Of a stretch of DNA of 64,000 bases, positions 44,880-57,644 are shown piece by piece. Every line of letters starts with the position of its first letter. Position 1 is the stretch's first letter. Origin of the DNA: TMP-86 sp046347195 (GTDB lineage Bacteria; Pseudomonadota; Gammaproteobacteria; Steroidobacterales; Steroidobacteraceae); NCBI GenBank assembly GCA_046347195.1, contig JAXMGQ010000021.1, forward strand, positions 14,762 through 78,761. Reading direction: 5' to 3'. The notes below the pieces were generated by a model, which saw nothing but the letters and a program-made list of their open reading frames with translations, was not told the origin of the DNA and did not search any database. The position numbers and the translations under genes are program-made.

Positions 44880-45088
44880 GGCGGATGGCTTGCCGGGCGC
44901 GCTGGCCGATCGGTGATGGATCGGGCGGTCTGCGCCATTCTGGCGACGGGCTTGCTGGCCTCGGCCCCATAACGGCCTAAAGACGCTGACCGGCGGGCCG
45001 ATAGGCGGGTACACGTCTCGGATTTCCAGGAGGGGCTCCGCGCACGAAAGGCCGCTCGGGGCATGCGTACGCTGTTGTTCACGTTCAG

Positions 45089-46729
45089 ATGCCGTCGGTC
45101 GATGATTCCCTCATCAAGTCAGTCCCGGATTTCGTCGCATTCGTGCGCCGCGATGGCCAGGTGCTCAAGGAGCTCGGCGGAACCCGCCTGGCGCTGCGCG
45201 CCGCGGGATCGCTGTCCGGCCGAAAATTGAGTGATGTCTGGCCGGAGGAGGTCACCGGTCCCCTGTTGATGCAGATACGGCGTGTCCTGCACGATCGGGG
45301 AACGGCGCAGGCGAGCTTCGTCCTCGATGGCGTTTCCTATGAAGCCAGCATCGCGGCCCACGGGCGTGACCGTGCGCTGCTCATCATTCGTGACCGATCC
45401 TCCGGCGCGCCGGCGGATGCCGGCGATGGCGTGCGCGGCGGTCAGCGGCATTCGCAGGAAGGACGGGCGCTGTTCGAACGGCTGTCACAGGCGACGGTCG
45501 ATGCCCGTCTGCGCGAAAGCGACCTGGCCGTCGGGTTGATCCATGTTCGCGGACTCGCCGAGCTGGGCCGGGCGCTGGACTTCGATGTCGTCGACCGCGT
45601 GACTTCAGGACTCGTCCAGCGAATGGAACAACTGCTCTGCGAAGGTGGCCGCGGCTTCGCCGGCCGGTTGACCGAGAACACCCTGCTGGTGGTCGTCGAA
45701 CATCGTGAGGCCCTGGGCAGCTTGCGCGATTTCGTTGCCCGCCTGATCGACTCGCTCCGCAGTCCGGTCGGCGTGGGTGATGCCACCTTCTCGGTCGAGC
45801 CCGCAGCGGGATTCGCCTCGTTGCACAGTGATGGCATCGACGCGCGGCATCTGCTGGAGAACGCGCGGGCGGCGCTGCTCGATGCACGGCGGGGCCGGGG
45901 CGAAGGGTTCTGCTTCTACTCCGACAGCCTCAAGGTCCGGTCCCTGACCCGCCTGGACATCAAGCGGGAGTTGCATGATGCCATCGAGGCCGATGCGCTC
46001 GCGCTGCATTATGTCGGACGGCACGACCTGCGAAGCGGGCAGTGTCTCGCCATCCAGGCGTACCTGCACTGGCCGCATCCGATTCGTGGCGAAGTCCAGG
46101 CCTCGGAGTTCCTGCCCGTGGCCGAGAATACGGGACTCGCACTGTCACTCTCGCGCTGGGCGCTCGAGAGACTGTGCAGCGAGGTGAATCGCCTGTATCC
46201 GGACCTGGATCCCGGCGTGGCCATTTCCTTCAGCCCCTTGCGCTCCCACTGGACGAGCGGTGCCTTGGGCCAGGATGTGGAGGCGCTGCTCGCCGCGGCC
46301 GGCAGTCGGCCGATCGAGCTGCGGATCGCGGAATCATCGCTCGCCAGCCTCGCAGACGCCGGAGGCGTGCTTCGACCCCTGGCTGAACGGCGGATCAACC
46401 TGGTCGTGGATGAGTTGGGACGGGGCGCGAGTTCCTTTCCGCGGCTTGCCCGATTGCCGATCCGGGGGCTGCAACTCGACCGGACCCTCGGCCTCTCGGC
46501 CCCGGCCGATCCGGTGGCACGCCGTGCGGCCGCGGCCGTCATCGCCACGGCGTGTGCGCTGGATCTCATCCCGATCGCCGCCGGCATCGACTCGAGCGGA
46601 CATCGGGAGCTGCTTTCGTCCCTGGGCTGCCTGCAAGGGTCGGGTGATGCCTTCGGCGCCTTGGGATTCGGCAGGAACGCGCCTGCCTCTCACTCGCGCA
46701 ACGAGCCTTCCCGCTCAGCCCTCGGCTGA
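45089..46729 (+). CDS. Degenerate GGDEF-EAL protein, probably catalytically inactive
   Basis: 546 residues. An N-terminal PAS-like part (1-110) is followed by a region aligning with GGDEF domains, but where GGDEF is expected the sequence reads RGFAGRLTENTLLVVVE. The following EAL-like domain keeps the fold landmarks but not the catalysts. IQAYLHWPHP stands for EALxRWxHP, LRIAESSLA for LExTES, and VVDELGRGASSFPRLARLPI for IDDFGTGYSSLxYLxxLPI. AAGIDSSGHRELLSSLGC stands for AEGVETxxQ. So metal binding and turnover should be lost. Such proteins serve as c-di-GMP receptors or as RNA/protein scaffolds (YdiV/CsrD-like logic). It lies upstream of the subtilase, same strand. Confidence 0.85.
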   Translation: MPSVDDSLIKSVPDFVAFVRRDGQVLKELGGTRLALRAAGSLSGRKLSDVWPEEVTGPLLMQIRRVLHDRGTAQASFVLDGVSYEASIAAHGRDRALLIIRDRSSGAPADAGDGVRGGQRHSQEGRALFERLSQATVDARLRESDLAVGLIHVRGLAELGRALDFDVVDRVTSGLVQRMEQLLCEGGRGFAGRLTENTLLVVVEHREALGSLRDFVARLIDSLRSPVGVGDATFSVEPAAGFASLHSDGIDARHLLENARAALLDARRGRGEGFCFYSDSLKVRSLTRLDIKRELHDAIEADALALHYVGRHDLRSGQCLAIQAYLHWPHPIRGEVQASEFLPVAENTGLALSLSRWALERLCSEVNRLYPDLDPGVAISFSPLRSHWTSGALGQDVEALLAAAGSRPIELRIAESSLASLADAGGVLRPLAERRINLVVDELGRGASSFPRLARLPIRGLQLDRTLGLSAPADPVARRAAAAVIATACALDLIPIAAGIDSSGHRELLSSLGCLQGSGDAFGALGFGRNAPASHSRNEPSRSALG

Positions 46730-46890
46730 GCCGATTCAACACCTCGATTATGTGCGGCCGTCCACAGTTTCCGGCCGGACGCCGGTGATCGTTCCCGAGG
46801 CCCTCCACCCCTCATCTCCGGTCAAATGCGCACATTCGGTACGCAGTGCCGGGCGAAGGACGCCAAACGTTTTGATCGAGGAGTTGACCC

Positions 46891-48741
46891 ATGATGAGCC
46901 GGAATGTTGCATGTTTGCTGAAGACCGCGGTGTTGCTCGCAGCGGCCACCCCTGCGCTGGCGACTGGCCACGCAGATCGATCCGTGGCGGCTCGTGGCCG
47001 CTACATCGTGCAGGCGCGCACTGCGCAGGTGGCCACGCAGGAAGTCAGGAGCGTCGGCGGTCTGCCGCGCCGCGAACTGGGCCTGATCGGCGCCGTGGCC
47101 GCGGAGCTGACCCAGGCCCAGGCGCTGCGGCTTGGCGCGGATTCGACCCTCCACGTCTACGCTGATCGGTCCGTCAGCATGCAGAAGGCCGCCGCCAAGA
47201 CCGCCGCCACGACCACGAACGCGGTCACGTCCGGCACCGACACCGGCACTGGCCCTGGTCCTGGCACCCTTACCACGTCAAGCCTGGTGCCCGCGATCCA
47301 GGTGTCCAAGGCCTCCGCCGCGACCAATACCCCGCCGTCGGCCTTCGACTCGGCCAACGCGGCGCCCAGCGCGCCGACCTTGGTCGGCGCCAACCTCCTG
47401 CACACGGCGAAGACCACCGGCGCCGGCATCACCATTGCGATGCTCGACAGTGGCTTCACCTACTCGACCAAGGGGACCCTGGCCTACGATGGCTGGAGCC
47501 GGCGGATTCTCGCCACGGTGGATTTCGCGGCGAGCAACGGCGGCACCGATGTCACCGACCTGTATGGCCACGGCACGCAGATCACCTCGGTGGCGGGCAG
47601 TGCGGCGCAGGATTCCAGCGGTCGCTACTATGGTGTGGCGCCGGGCGCCAACTTCGTGATCGTCCGTGCCTTCCAGTCCGATGGCTCGGGAAGCTACAGC
47701 AACGTGATCAGCGGCCTGGACTGGATCGTCGCCAACAAGGCCCGCTACAACATCCGCATCGTCAACCTGTCGCTGGGCGCGACCCCGCAGTCCTACTACT
47801 GGGACGATCCGCTCAACCAGGCGGTGATGCGGACGTGGAAGGCGGGCATCGTGGTGGTGGTGTCCGCCGGCAACGCCGGTCCTGTGCCGCAGTCCATCGA
47901 TGTCCCCGGCAACGTGCCCTATGTGATCACGGTGGGCGCCATGACCGACAACCACACACCGTACGCGGCGGGTGATGACCGGCTGGCCTCGTTCTCCTCC
48001 GCGGGTCCGACCTTCGAAGGCTTCGCGAAGCCCGAGATGGTGGCCCCGGGCGGGCACGTGGTCGGCACGATGCCCAACACCGCGACGCTCTCGACGCAGA
48101 TATTCGGTTCCGTTGGCGCCCAGTACACGCTGTTTCCCCTGTCGGGGACTTCACAGGCGGCGGCGGTGACCAGCGGCGCGGCGGCACTGCTGTTGCAGCG
48201 CCAGCCCACGCTGTCGCCCGATGAGGTCAAGTGCAAGCTCATGGCCGGCGCGGCGCCTGCGGTCACGAGCAGCGGCGCGCTCGCCTACTCCGTGTTCCAG
48301 CAGGGCGCGGGCTTGGTGAACGCCGTCAATACGGTGAACACCACGGCCACCGGCTGCGCCAACCAGGGGCTCGACATCGACGCCGACCTTGCGGGCACGG
48401 CGCACTTCGGTGGTGCGGCCAACCAGGCCGCCGATGGCAGCTTCTACATGATGAACATGGAGAACAGCACCCCCTATGCGGCCGATCCGACGGATGGCTA
48501 CAGCTGGGCGGTCGCCTTCCCCTGGGGCCAGGGCTACTCCTGGTCGCAGGCCTACACTTGGTCGAAGGCCTACACCTGGTCGAGGGCCTACACCTGGTCG
48601 AAGGCGTACACGTGGAGCAGGACGGCGGTCTGGTCGCAGGCCTACACCTGGTCCCGGAGCATCAACTGGACGGATGGGGCGCCCCCGGGCACGATCTCGA
48701 GTCAGTCCCTGAGCGCACCCTTCCCCGCGCAGGAGGAGTAG
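46891..48741 (+). CDS. S8 (subtilisin-like) serine peptidase, exported, with Trp-Ser repeat tail
   Basis: 616 residues; GAGGAG precedes ATG 46891. A signal peptide (1-25) and an inhibitor-like propeptide (about 30-140) lead to the S8 domain. Its triad is intact: Asp186 (IAMLDSGF), His227 (LYGHGTQI), Ser421 (LSGTSQAAA), with oxyanion Asn328 (SAGNAG). After about residue 540 the protein ends in repeats of the form W-S-(Q/K/R)-A-Y-(S/T), built on 18-bp DNA units. Repetitive Trp-rich tails of this style are known at the ends of other bacterial S8 proteins, function unsettled; surface attachment or self-association is a guess. It is probably secreted. Confidence 0.92.
   Translation: MMSRNVACLLKTAVLLAAATPALATGHADRSVAARGRYIVQARTAQVATQEVRSVGGLPRRELGLIGAVAAELTQAQALRLGADSTLHVYADRSVSMQKAAAKTAATTTNAVTSGTDTGTGPGPGTLTTSSLVPAIQVSKASAATNTPPSAFDSANAAPSAPTLVGANLLHTAKTTGAGITIAMLDSGFTYSTKGTLAYDGWSRRILATVDFAASNGGTDVTDLYGHGTQITSVAGSAAQDSSGRYYGVAPGANFVIVRAFQSDGSGSYSNVISGLDWIVANKARYNIRIVNLSLGATPQSYYWDDPLNQAVMRTWKAGIVVVVSAGNAGPVPQSIDVPGNVPYVITVGAMTDNHTPYAAGDDRLASFSSAGPTFEGFAKPEMVAPGGHVVGTMPNTATLSTQIFGSVGAQYTLFPLSGTSQAAAVTSGAAALLLQRQPTLSPDEVKCKLMAGAAPAVTSSGALAYSVFQQGAGLVNAVNTVNTTATGCANQGLDIDADLAGTAHFGGAANQAADGSFYMMNMENSTPYAADPTDGYSWAVAFPWGQGYSWSQAYTWSKAYTWSRAYTWSKAYTWSRTAVWSQAYTWSRSINWTDGAPPGTISSQSLSAPFPAQEE
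48541..48660 (+). repeat. 18-bp tandem repeats coding for the WS-A-Y tail of the subtilase
   Basis: Units of TGGTCG-NNN-GCC-TAC-ACC repeat about six times with substitutions. The third codon alternates between AAG, AGG and CAG. One unit is interrupted (AGCAGGACGGCGGTC). Low sequence divergence between units suggests recent expansion. Confidence 0.85.
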
Positions 48742-48786
48742 CGCCCCGCCGACTCAAGCCGCGGGCCGCGCCGCCGATAGCACGAT

Positions 48787-53295
<4,509 letters not shown>

Positions 53296-53300
53296 CCTCT

Positions 53301-54725
53301 TCAGGCCTGCGGCACCCCGGCCCGTGGCTTGGCCGCTTCGGTCGAGGACCGTGCGCCAACCCGGCCATGCCGGAACACCCGGTAGGCCAGCAGCGTCGCG
53401 CCGATCGACACCATGCTGGTCCAGAACTCGTCCCGGTGCGAGGGCATGATGGCCATCGCGATCAACACCATGGCCATGCCGGCGATGGCCACGTAGCTCA
53501 GCCACGGGAAGAACCACATCGGCAGCGTGGGGGGAGGGCCACCCGCACGCGCGCGCAAGCGCCGCATGCGCACCTGCGACACGCCGATCGAGAGATAGAT
53601 GAGCGCGATGATGGCGCCCGAGGCGTTCACCAGGAAGGCAAACACGCCGCTGGGTGAGAGGATCGCTGCGGCAACGCCGGCGAAGCCGATCACGCTCGCC
53701 AGCATCACGGCGCGTGCCGGGACATGGCGGGCGTTGGTCTTGACCAGCCAGTGCGGCGCGTCGCCGCGGCTCGCGAGCACGAACAGCACGCGCGATGCGA
53801 CGTAGAAGGCAGAGTTCAGGCAGGACAGCACCGCCGTCAGGATCACCGCCGCCATGAACTCGCTGGCATAGGGGAACTGGATGCCGTCGAGCGCGAGCGT
53901 GAACGGCGACTGGCCGGGGACGACCTGGGTCCACGGCACCGTGCACAGGATCACGAAGATCGAGCACACGTAGAAGAGCAGGATGCGGCTGACGATGGTG
54001 GAGGTCATGCGCGCCACGGCCTTGGCCGGCTCGGGCGACTCCGCGGCGGCGATGGTGACCACTTCGGCGCCCATCATCGACCAGATCACGGTGGTTACCG
54101 CGGCAAGCACCGCGAAGGCGCCCTTGGGCGCAAAGCCGCCGTGGGCCACCAGCGTGGAGAAGGTCGCGCCAGTGGCGGACCGGAACCCGAAGGCGTGCGC
54201 TCCCACAACGAAGATGAAGACCAGGATGGCGGCCACCTTGATCGATGAGAACCAGAATTCGAACTCACCGTAGGCGCGCGCCGACATGAGGTTCACCGCG
54301 GTCATGAGCAGCATGAGGACGGAGCCGATCTCCCACATCGGCAACGGCAGCCAGCGCTGGATGATGCCGGCGCCGGCAATGGCCTCGACGGGAATCACGA
54401 TGGCCCAGAAATACCAGTACAGCCATCCGATCGAGAAACCCGCCCAGTTGCCGAGCGCCACTCGCGTGAACTCGGTGAAGGAGCGTACCTGCGGCATGTC
54501 GACGGCCAACTCGCCCAGCATGCGCATGACCAGGAATACCAGAATGCCGGTCAGTACGTAGCTGATGATGATGGCAGGTCCCGCGGCCGAGATGGCCACG
54601 CTGCTGCCGACGAACAGGCCGGCGCCGATGATGCCGCCGATGGTGATCATGGCCACGTGCCGCGGCCGCAGCGACCGGCTGAGGGCAGGGGAATCGGGGG
54701 CGGTCGTCGTGCTGGGTACGCTCAT
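53301..54725 (-). CDS. APC-family amino acid permease (GABA/aromatic permease-like)
   Basis: 474 residues from ATG 54725 (MSVPSTTTAPDSPAL); the frame is open 60 codons farther across the divergent promoter and is not expected to be translated. Helix 1 shows ITIGGIIGAGLFVGSSVAI, the substrate-binding motif of the amino acid transporter family. VNLMSARAYGEFEFWFSSIKV and GAEVVTIAAAESPEPAKAV are conserved blocks of the GabP/AroP/CycA branch. Import of an amino acid by proton symport is likely. It is divergent from a second APC gene 106 bases away and converges with the hybrid kinase. Confidence 0.9.
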   Translation of the reverse strand: MSVPSTTTAPDSPALSRSLRPRHVAMITIGGIIGAGLFVGSSVAISAAGPAIIISYVLTGILVFLVMRMLGELAVDMPQVRSFTEFTRVALGNWAGFSIGWLYWYFWAIVIPVEAIAGAGIIQRWLPLPMWEIGSVLMLLMTAVNLMSARAYGEFEFWFSSIKVAAILVFIFVVGAHAFGFRSATGATFSTLVAHGGFAPKGAFAVLAAVTTVIWSMMGAEVVTIAAAESPEPAKAVARMTSTIVSRILLFYVCSIFVILCTVPWTQVVPGQSPFTLALDGIQFPYASEFMAAVILTAVLSCLNSAFYVASRVLFVLASRGDAPHWLVKTNARHVPARAVMLASVIGFAGVAAAILSPSGVFAFLVNASGAIIALIYLSIGVSQVRMRRLRARAGGPPPTLPMWFFPWLSYVAIAGMAMVLIAMAIMPSHRDEFWTSMVSIGATLLAYRVFRHGRVGARSSTEAAKPRAGVPQA

Positions 54726-54831
54726 CGGCGCAGTATACATGGGCGGGCGAAAGTGAACCCTTTCGGTCCCCGGCATTGAACGCCGGCCGCCGTTGGTTGA
54801 AACTAGCGCGAAAAACAGGGGGACAAGATGC

Positions 54832-56391
54832 ATGCCTGAAAAGCCGCACGACAGCGGAATGGAGCACTTCGGATACCGGGAGTCGCTGGATCGCAGCATC
54901 GGCAAGTTCGGCAGCTTCGCCGCCGGCGTCAGCTACATCTCGATCCTGACGGGCACGTTCCAGCTCTTCTACTTTGGCTTCGGCACGGCGGGTCCCGCAT
55001 ACCTGTGGTCATGGCCCATGGTGCTGCTGGGCCAGCTCGCCGTCGCGCTGTGCTTCATGGAACTGGCGGCCAAGTTCCCGGTGGCGGGGTCGGTCTACAA
55101 CTGGTCCAAGCAGACCGGTGGCCCCCTGATCGCATGGTCGGCCGGCTGGCTCATGCTGACGGCCTCCATCGTGTCGCTGTCGGCGACGGTGCTGGCGTTG
55201 CAGTTGAACCTGCCGCGGCTGTGGCGGGGCTTCCAGATGGTCGGCGATGGTTCGGGCCCCGTCGATTTTGCCGCGAACGCGGTGATCCTGGGTTCCGCGT
55301 TGATCCTGTTCACCACCGTCGTGAATGCGCTGGGCGTCCGGCTGATGGCGATGATCAACAGCGCCGGCGTGTTCGTCGAACTGATCGCCGCGTGCCTGAT
55401 CGCGCTGCTCCTCGCGGTCAATGTCAAACGCGGACCCGGCGTGTTCTTCTCGACCAACGGATACGGCGCCGGCACCAGCGGCGGCTTCCTCGGCGCCTTC
55501 CTGATCGCCTCGCTCGCATCGGGTTATGTCATGTACGGTTTCGACACGGCAAGCTCCCTGGGCGAGGAGACGAAGGAGCCCCGGCGAACCGCACCCAGCG
55601 CCATCCTGCGCGCCATCCTCGCCTCGTTCGTGATCGGCGGCGCCATCCTGCTGTTCGCGGTGCTGGCGGCGCCGGACCTGAAGGATCCGCAGATCGCCAG
55701 CAGCAACGGCAGCCTGCAGTACATCGTCGAGCAGGTCATGTGGCGGCCGCTCGCGGAGGTGTTCATCGTCTGCATCGTGATCGCGGTGACGGTGTGTTCA
55801 CTGGCGGTGCACACGGCCGGGATCCGGCTGGCCTTCGCGATGGCCCGCGACAATGCACTGCCTTTTTCCGAGCGGCTGGCCCGCGTCAATGCGAAGACTC
55901 AGACGCCCATCCTCCCCGCCGTGGTGATCGGTGTGATCGCATCGTCGATCCTGATGCTGAATGTCGAGCAACCCAAGATATTCACCGTCGTCACCTCGAT
56001 CGCGGTGATCATGATCTACCTCGCCTACCTGATGGTGACGGGATCGCTCCTGATGCAGCGGCTGCGTGGCCGGTGGCCTCCGGCGGACCTTGCGGCCGGC
56101 GGCTACTTCACCATGGGGAAGTGGGGCTTGCCCGTGAACATCGCAGCCGTGCTGTGGGGTGCGGGCATGGCGGTGAATCTCGCCTGGCCGCGCGAGGCGG
56201 TCTACGGGCTGCCCTGGTACAACACCTGGGGCGCGTACCTCTACATCGGTGTCATCCTGGGGGCGGGACTCTTGTGGTACGGCCTCAAGGGCCGACATCA
56301 CGTCGGCACCCTGGCATCGCATGCCGTGGCCGCGGGCGGTGATGCGGCGGATCGAGGATCCCCTGCACCGGCTCGCCGTCAAGGTGGCTGA
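54832..56391 (+). CDS. APC-superfamily permease (amine/choline-type branch)
   Basis: 519 residues from ATG 54832, with GGGGG ten bases upstream. About twelve helices start with FAAGVSYISILTGTFQLFYFGF. The loop AAKFPVAGSVYNWSKQTGG, the helix-6 block GYVMYGFDTASSLGEETKEPRRTAP and the AVTVCSLAVHTAGIRLAFAMARDNALPF segment are typical of the amino acid/choline transporter (ACT) branch, which moves amino acids, choline or polyamines. It is unlike its divergent neighbour in sequence, so the pair is not a duplication. Its 3' end overlaps the convergent CoA-transferase gene by 13 bases. Confidence 0.9.
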   Translation: MPEKPHDSGMEHFGYRESLDRSIGKFGSFAAGVSYISILTGTFQLFYFGFGTAGPAYLWSWPMVLLGQLAVALCFMELAAKFPVAGSVYNWSKQTGGPLIAWSAGWLMLTASIVSLSATVLALQLNLPRLWRGFQMVGDGSGPVDFAANAVILGSALILFTTVVNALGVRLMAMINSAGVFVELIAACLIALLLAVNVKRGPGVFFSTNGYGAGTSGGFLGAFLIASLASGYVMYGFDTASSLGEETKEPRRTAPSAILRAILASFVIGGAILLFAVLAAPDLKDPQIASSNGSLQYIVEQVMWRPLAEVFIVCIVIAVTVCSLAVHTAGIRLAFAMARDNALPFSERLARVNAKTQTPILPAVVIGVIASSILMLNVEQPKIFTVVTSIAVIMIYLAYLMVTGSLLMQRLRGRWPPADLAAGGYFTMGKWGLPVNIAAVLWGAGMAVNLAWPREAVYGLPWYNTWGAYLYIGVILGAGLLWYGLKGRHHVGTLASHAVAAGGDAADRGSPAPARRQGG

Positions 56392-57581
56392 GGCCCCACC
56401 GCGACCCCGGCGTCCAGCAACCGGCGCACCTCGGATTCGTCGAGGCCGATTTCCCTGAGCAGATCAACGGTGTTCTCACCGTAGCCTGGGGGAAAGGACA
56501 GTTCCCGGGGAGGACCGTCGAGATCGACCGGCAGCGGTTGCAGGCGCAACTCGCGTCCATCCGGCATCCGTGTCCGGGTCATCCGGCTCGCGACCGCCTT
56601 CAATTGCGCAACGGCAGCGATGTCGTTCACTTCCGCCCAGGGGATTCCCGCCGCCGAGAGATCACGGGAAATCTCCGCGGTCGTGTGCCGGGCAAAGACC
56701 CGATGCAGTTCCTGGAACATCGCCACGCGTTCCTGATGACGCCCGGCATTGGCGTATCGGGCCGGCGTGGCGCACTCCTTGAACTTGTCGATCTCGACCA
56801 GGCGTCGCCACTGCAGGTCGTTGCCCACCGCCATGTACAGGTATCCATCGCGGGTCTTGAATACATCACTCGGGATGAACTTCCGATGCTGGTTTCCGCT
56901 GCGGCTGATCTCGGAGCGGTCGTGGGGGAAATTGAGCAAGGGGAGGGTCGTGATGAGCCAGGAGGCCGCGGCTTGCAGCATGGAGACATCGATACGCGCG
57001 CCTGTTCCCGCCACCCGGTCAACCATCGCGGCGAGTACGCCGCAATACAGTTCATCACCCGCCTTGAGATCGATCAACGGAATGCCGGAGAGCGTCGGTG
57101 CGCCTTCGGGACTCCCGGTCAGTTCCATGAAGCCCACCATCGCCTGGATCGCAGGGTCGTAGCCCGGCACATCCGGGTACTCCGGACCCATGGCGGAGAT
57201 GCCGCCCCAGATCAACTCGGGCCGGATCGCGCGCAGCGTGTCGTAGTCGATGCCCAGGTCGCGGTATCGGCGCGGCACGGTGTTGCAGCAGAAGATGTCC
57301 ACCTCGAGCTCTTTCAGCAGGCGGTGCAGCACCCCGCGACCCTCCGGAGACTTCAGGTTCAACACCAGGCTTTCCTTGCCGACGTTCTGCGCCAGGAAGT
57401 AGCTGCGTCGATCCGAGCCCGCGACCACGGATCCGATGTATCGATTGGGATCACCGGGATTGCCAGGACCGATGGGCGTGGCCTCGATGCGGATGACCCG
57501 CCAGCCCAGGTGCGCGAAACGCCAAGTGGCGTAAGGCAGCGAAAGAGCCTGTTCCAGTGAGACGACGATGCGCTTCTTCAA
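56379..57581 (-). CDS. Class III (CaiB/BaiF) CoA-transferase
   Basis: 400 residues from TTG 57581; GTG 57599 is an alternative. No ATG fits, and the open frame continuing to 58718 is antisense to maeB. VVSLEQALSLPYATWRFAHLGWRVIRIE is the family N-terminus. LNLKSPEGRGVLHRLLKELEVDIFCCN, GYDPAIQAMVGFMELTG and LIDLKAGDELYCGVLAAM (with the expected catalytic Asp) follow. The enzyme moves CoA between carboxylic acids; acceptor unknown. It is divergent from maeB over 63 bases. Confidence 0.9.
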   Translation of the reverse strand: MKKRIVVSLEQALSLPYATWRFAHLGWRVIRIEATPIGPGNPGDPNRYIGSVVAGSDRRSYFLAQNVGKESLVLNLKSPEGRGVLHRLLKELEVDIFCCNTVPRRYRDLGIDYDTLRAIRPELIWGGISAMGPEYPDVPGYDPAIQAMVGFMELTGSPEGAPTLSGIPLIDLKAGDELYCGVLAAMVDRVAGTGARIDVSMLQAAASWLITTLPLLNFPHDRSEISRSGNQHRKFIPSDVFKTRDGYLYMAVGNDLQWRRLVEIDKFKECATPARYANAGRHQERVAMFQELHRVFARHTTAEISRDLSAAGIPWAEVNDIAAVAQLKAVASRMTRTRMPDGRELRLQPLPVDLDGPPRELSFPPGYGENTVDLLREIGLDESEVRRLLDAGVAVGPQPP

Positions 57582-57644
57582 GGTATTCCCGGGCAGCACC
57601 GCTGTCGGCGCCGCAAATGTAATATCATACAGCCAAGACGAATC

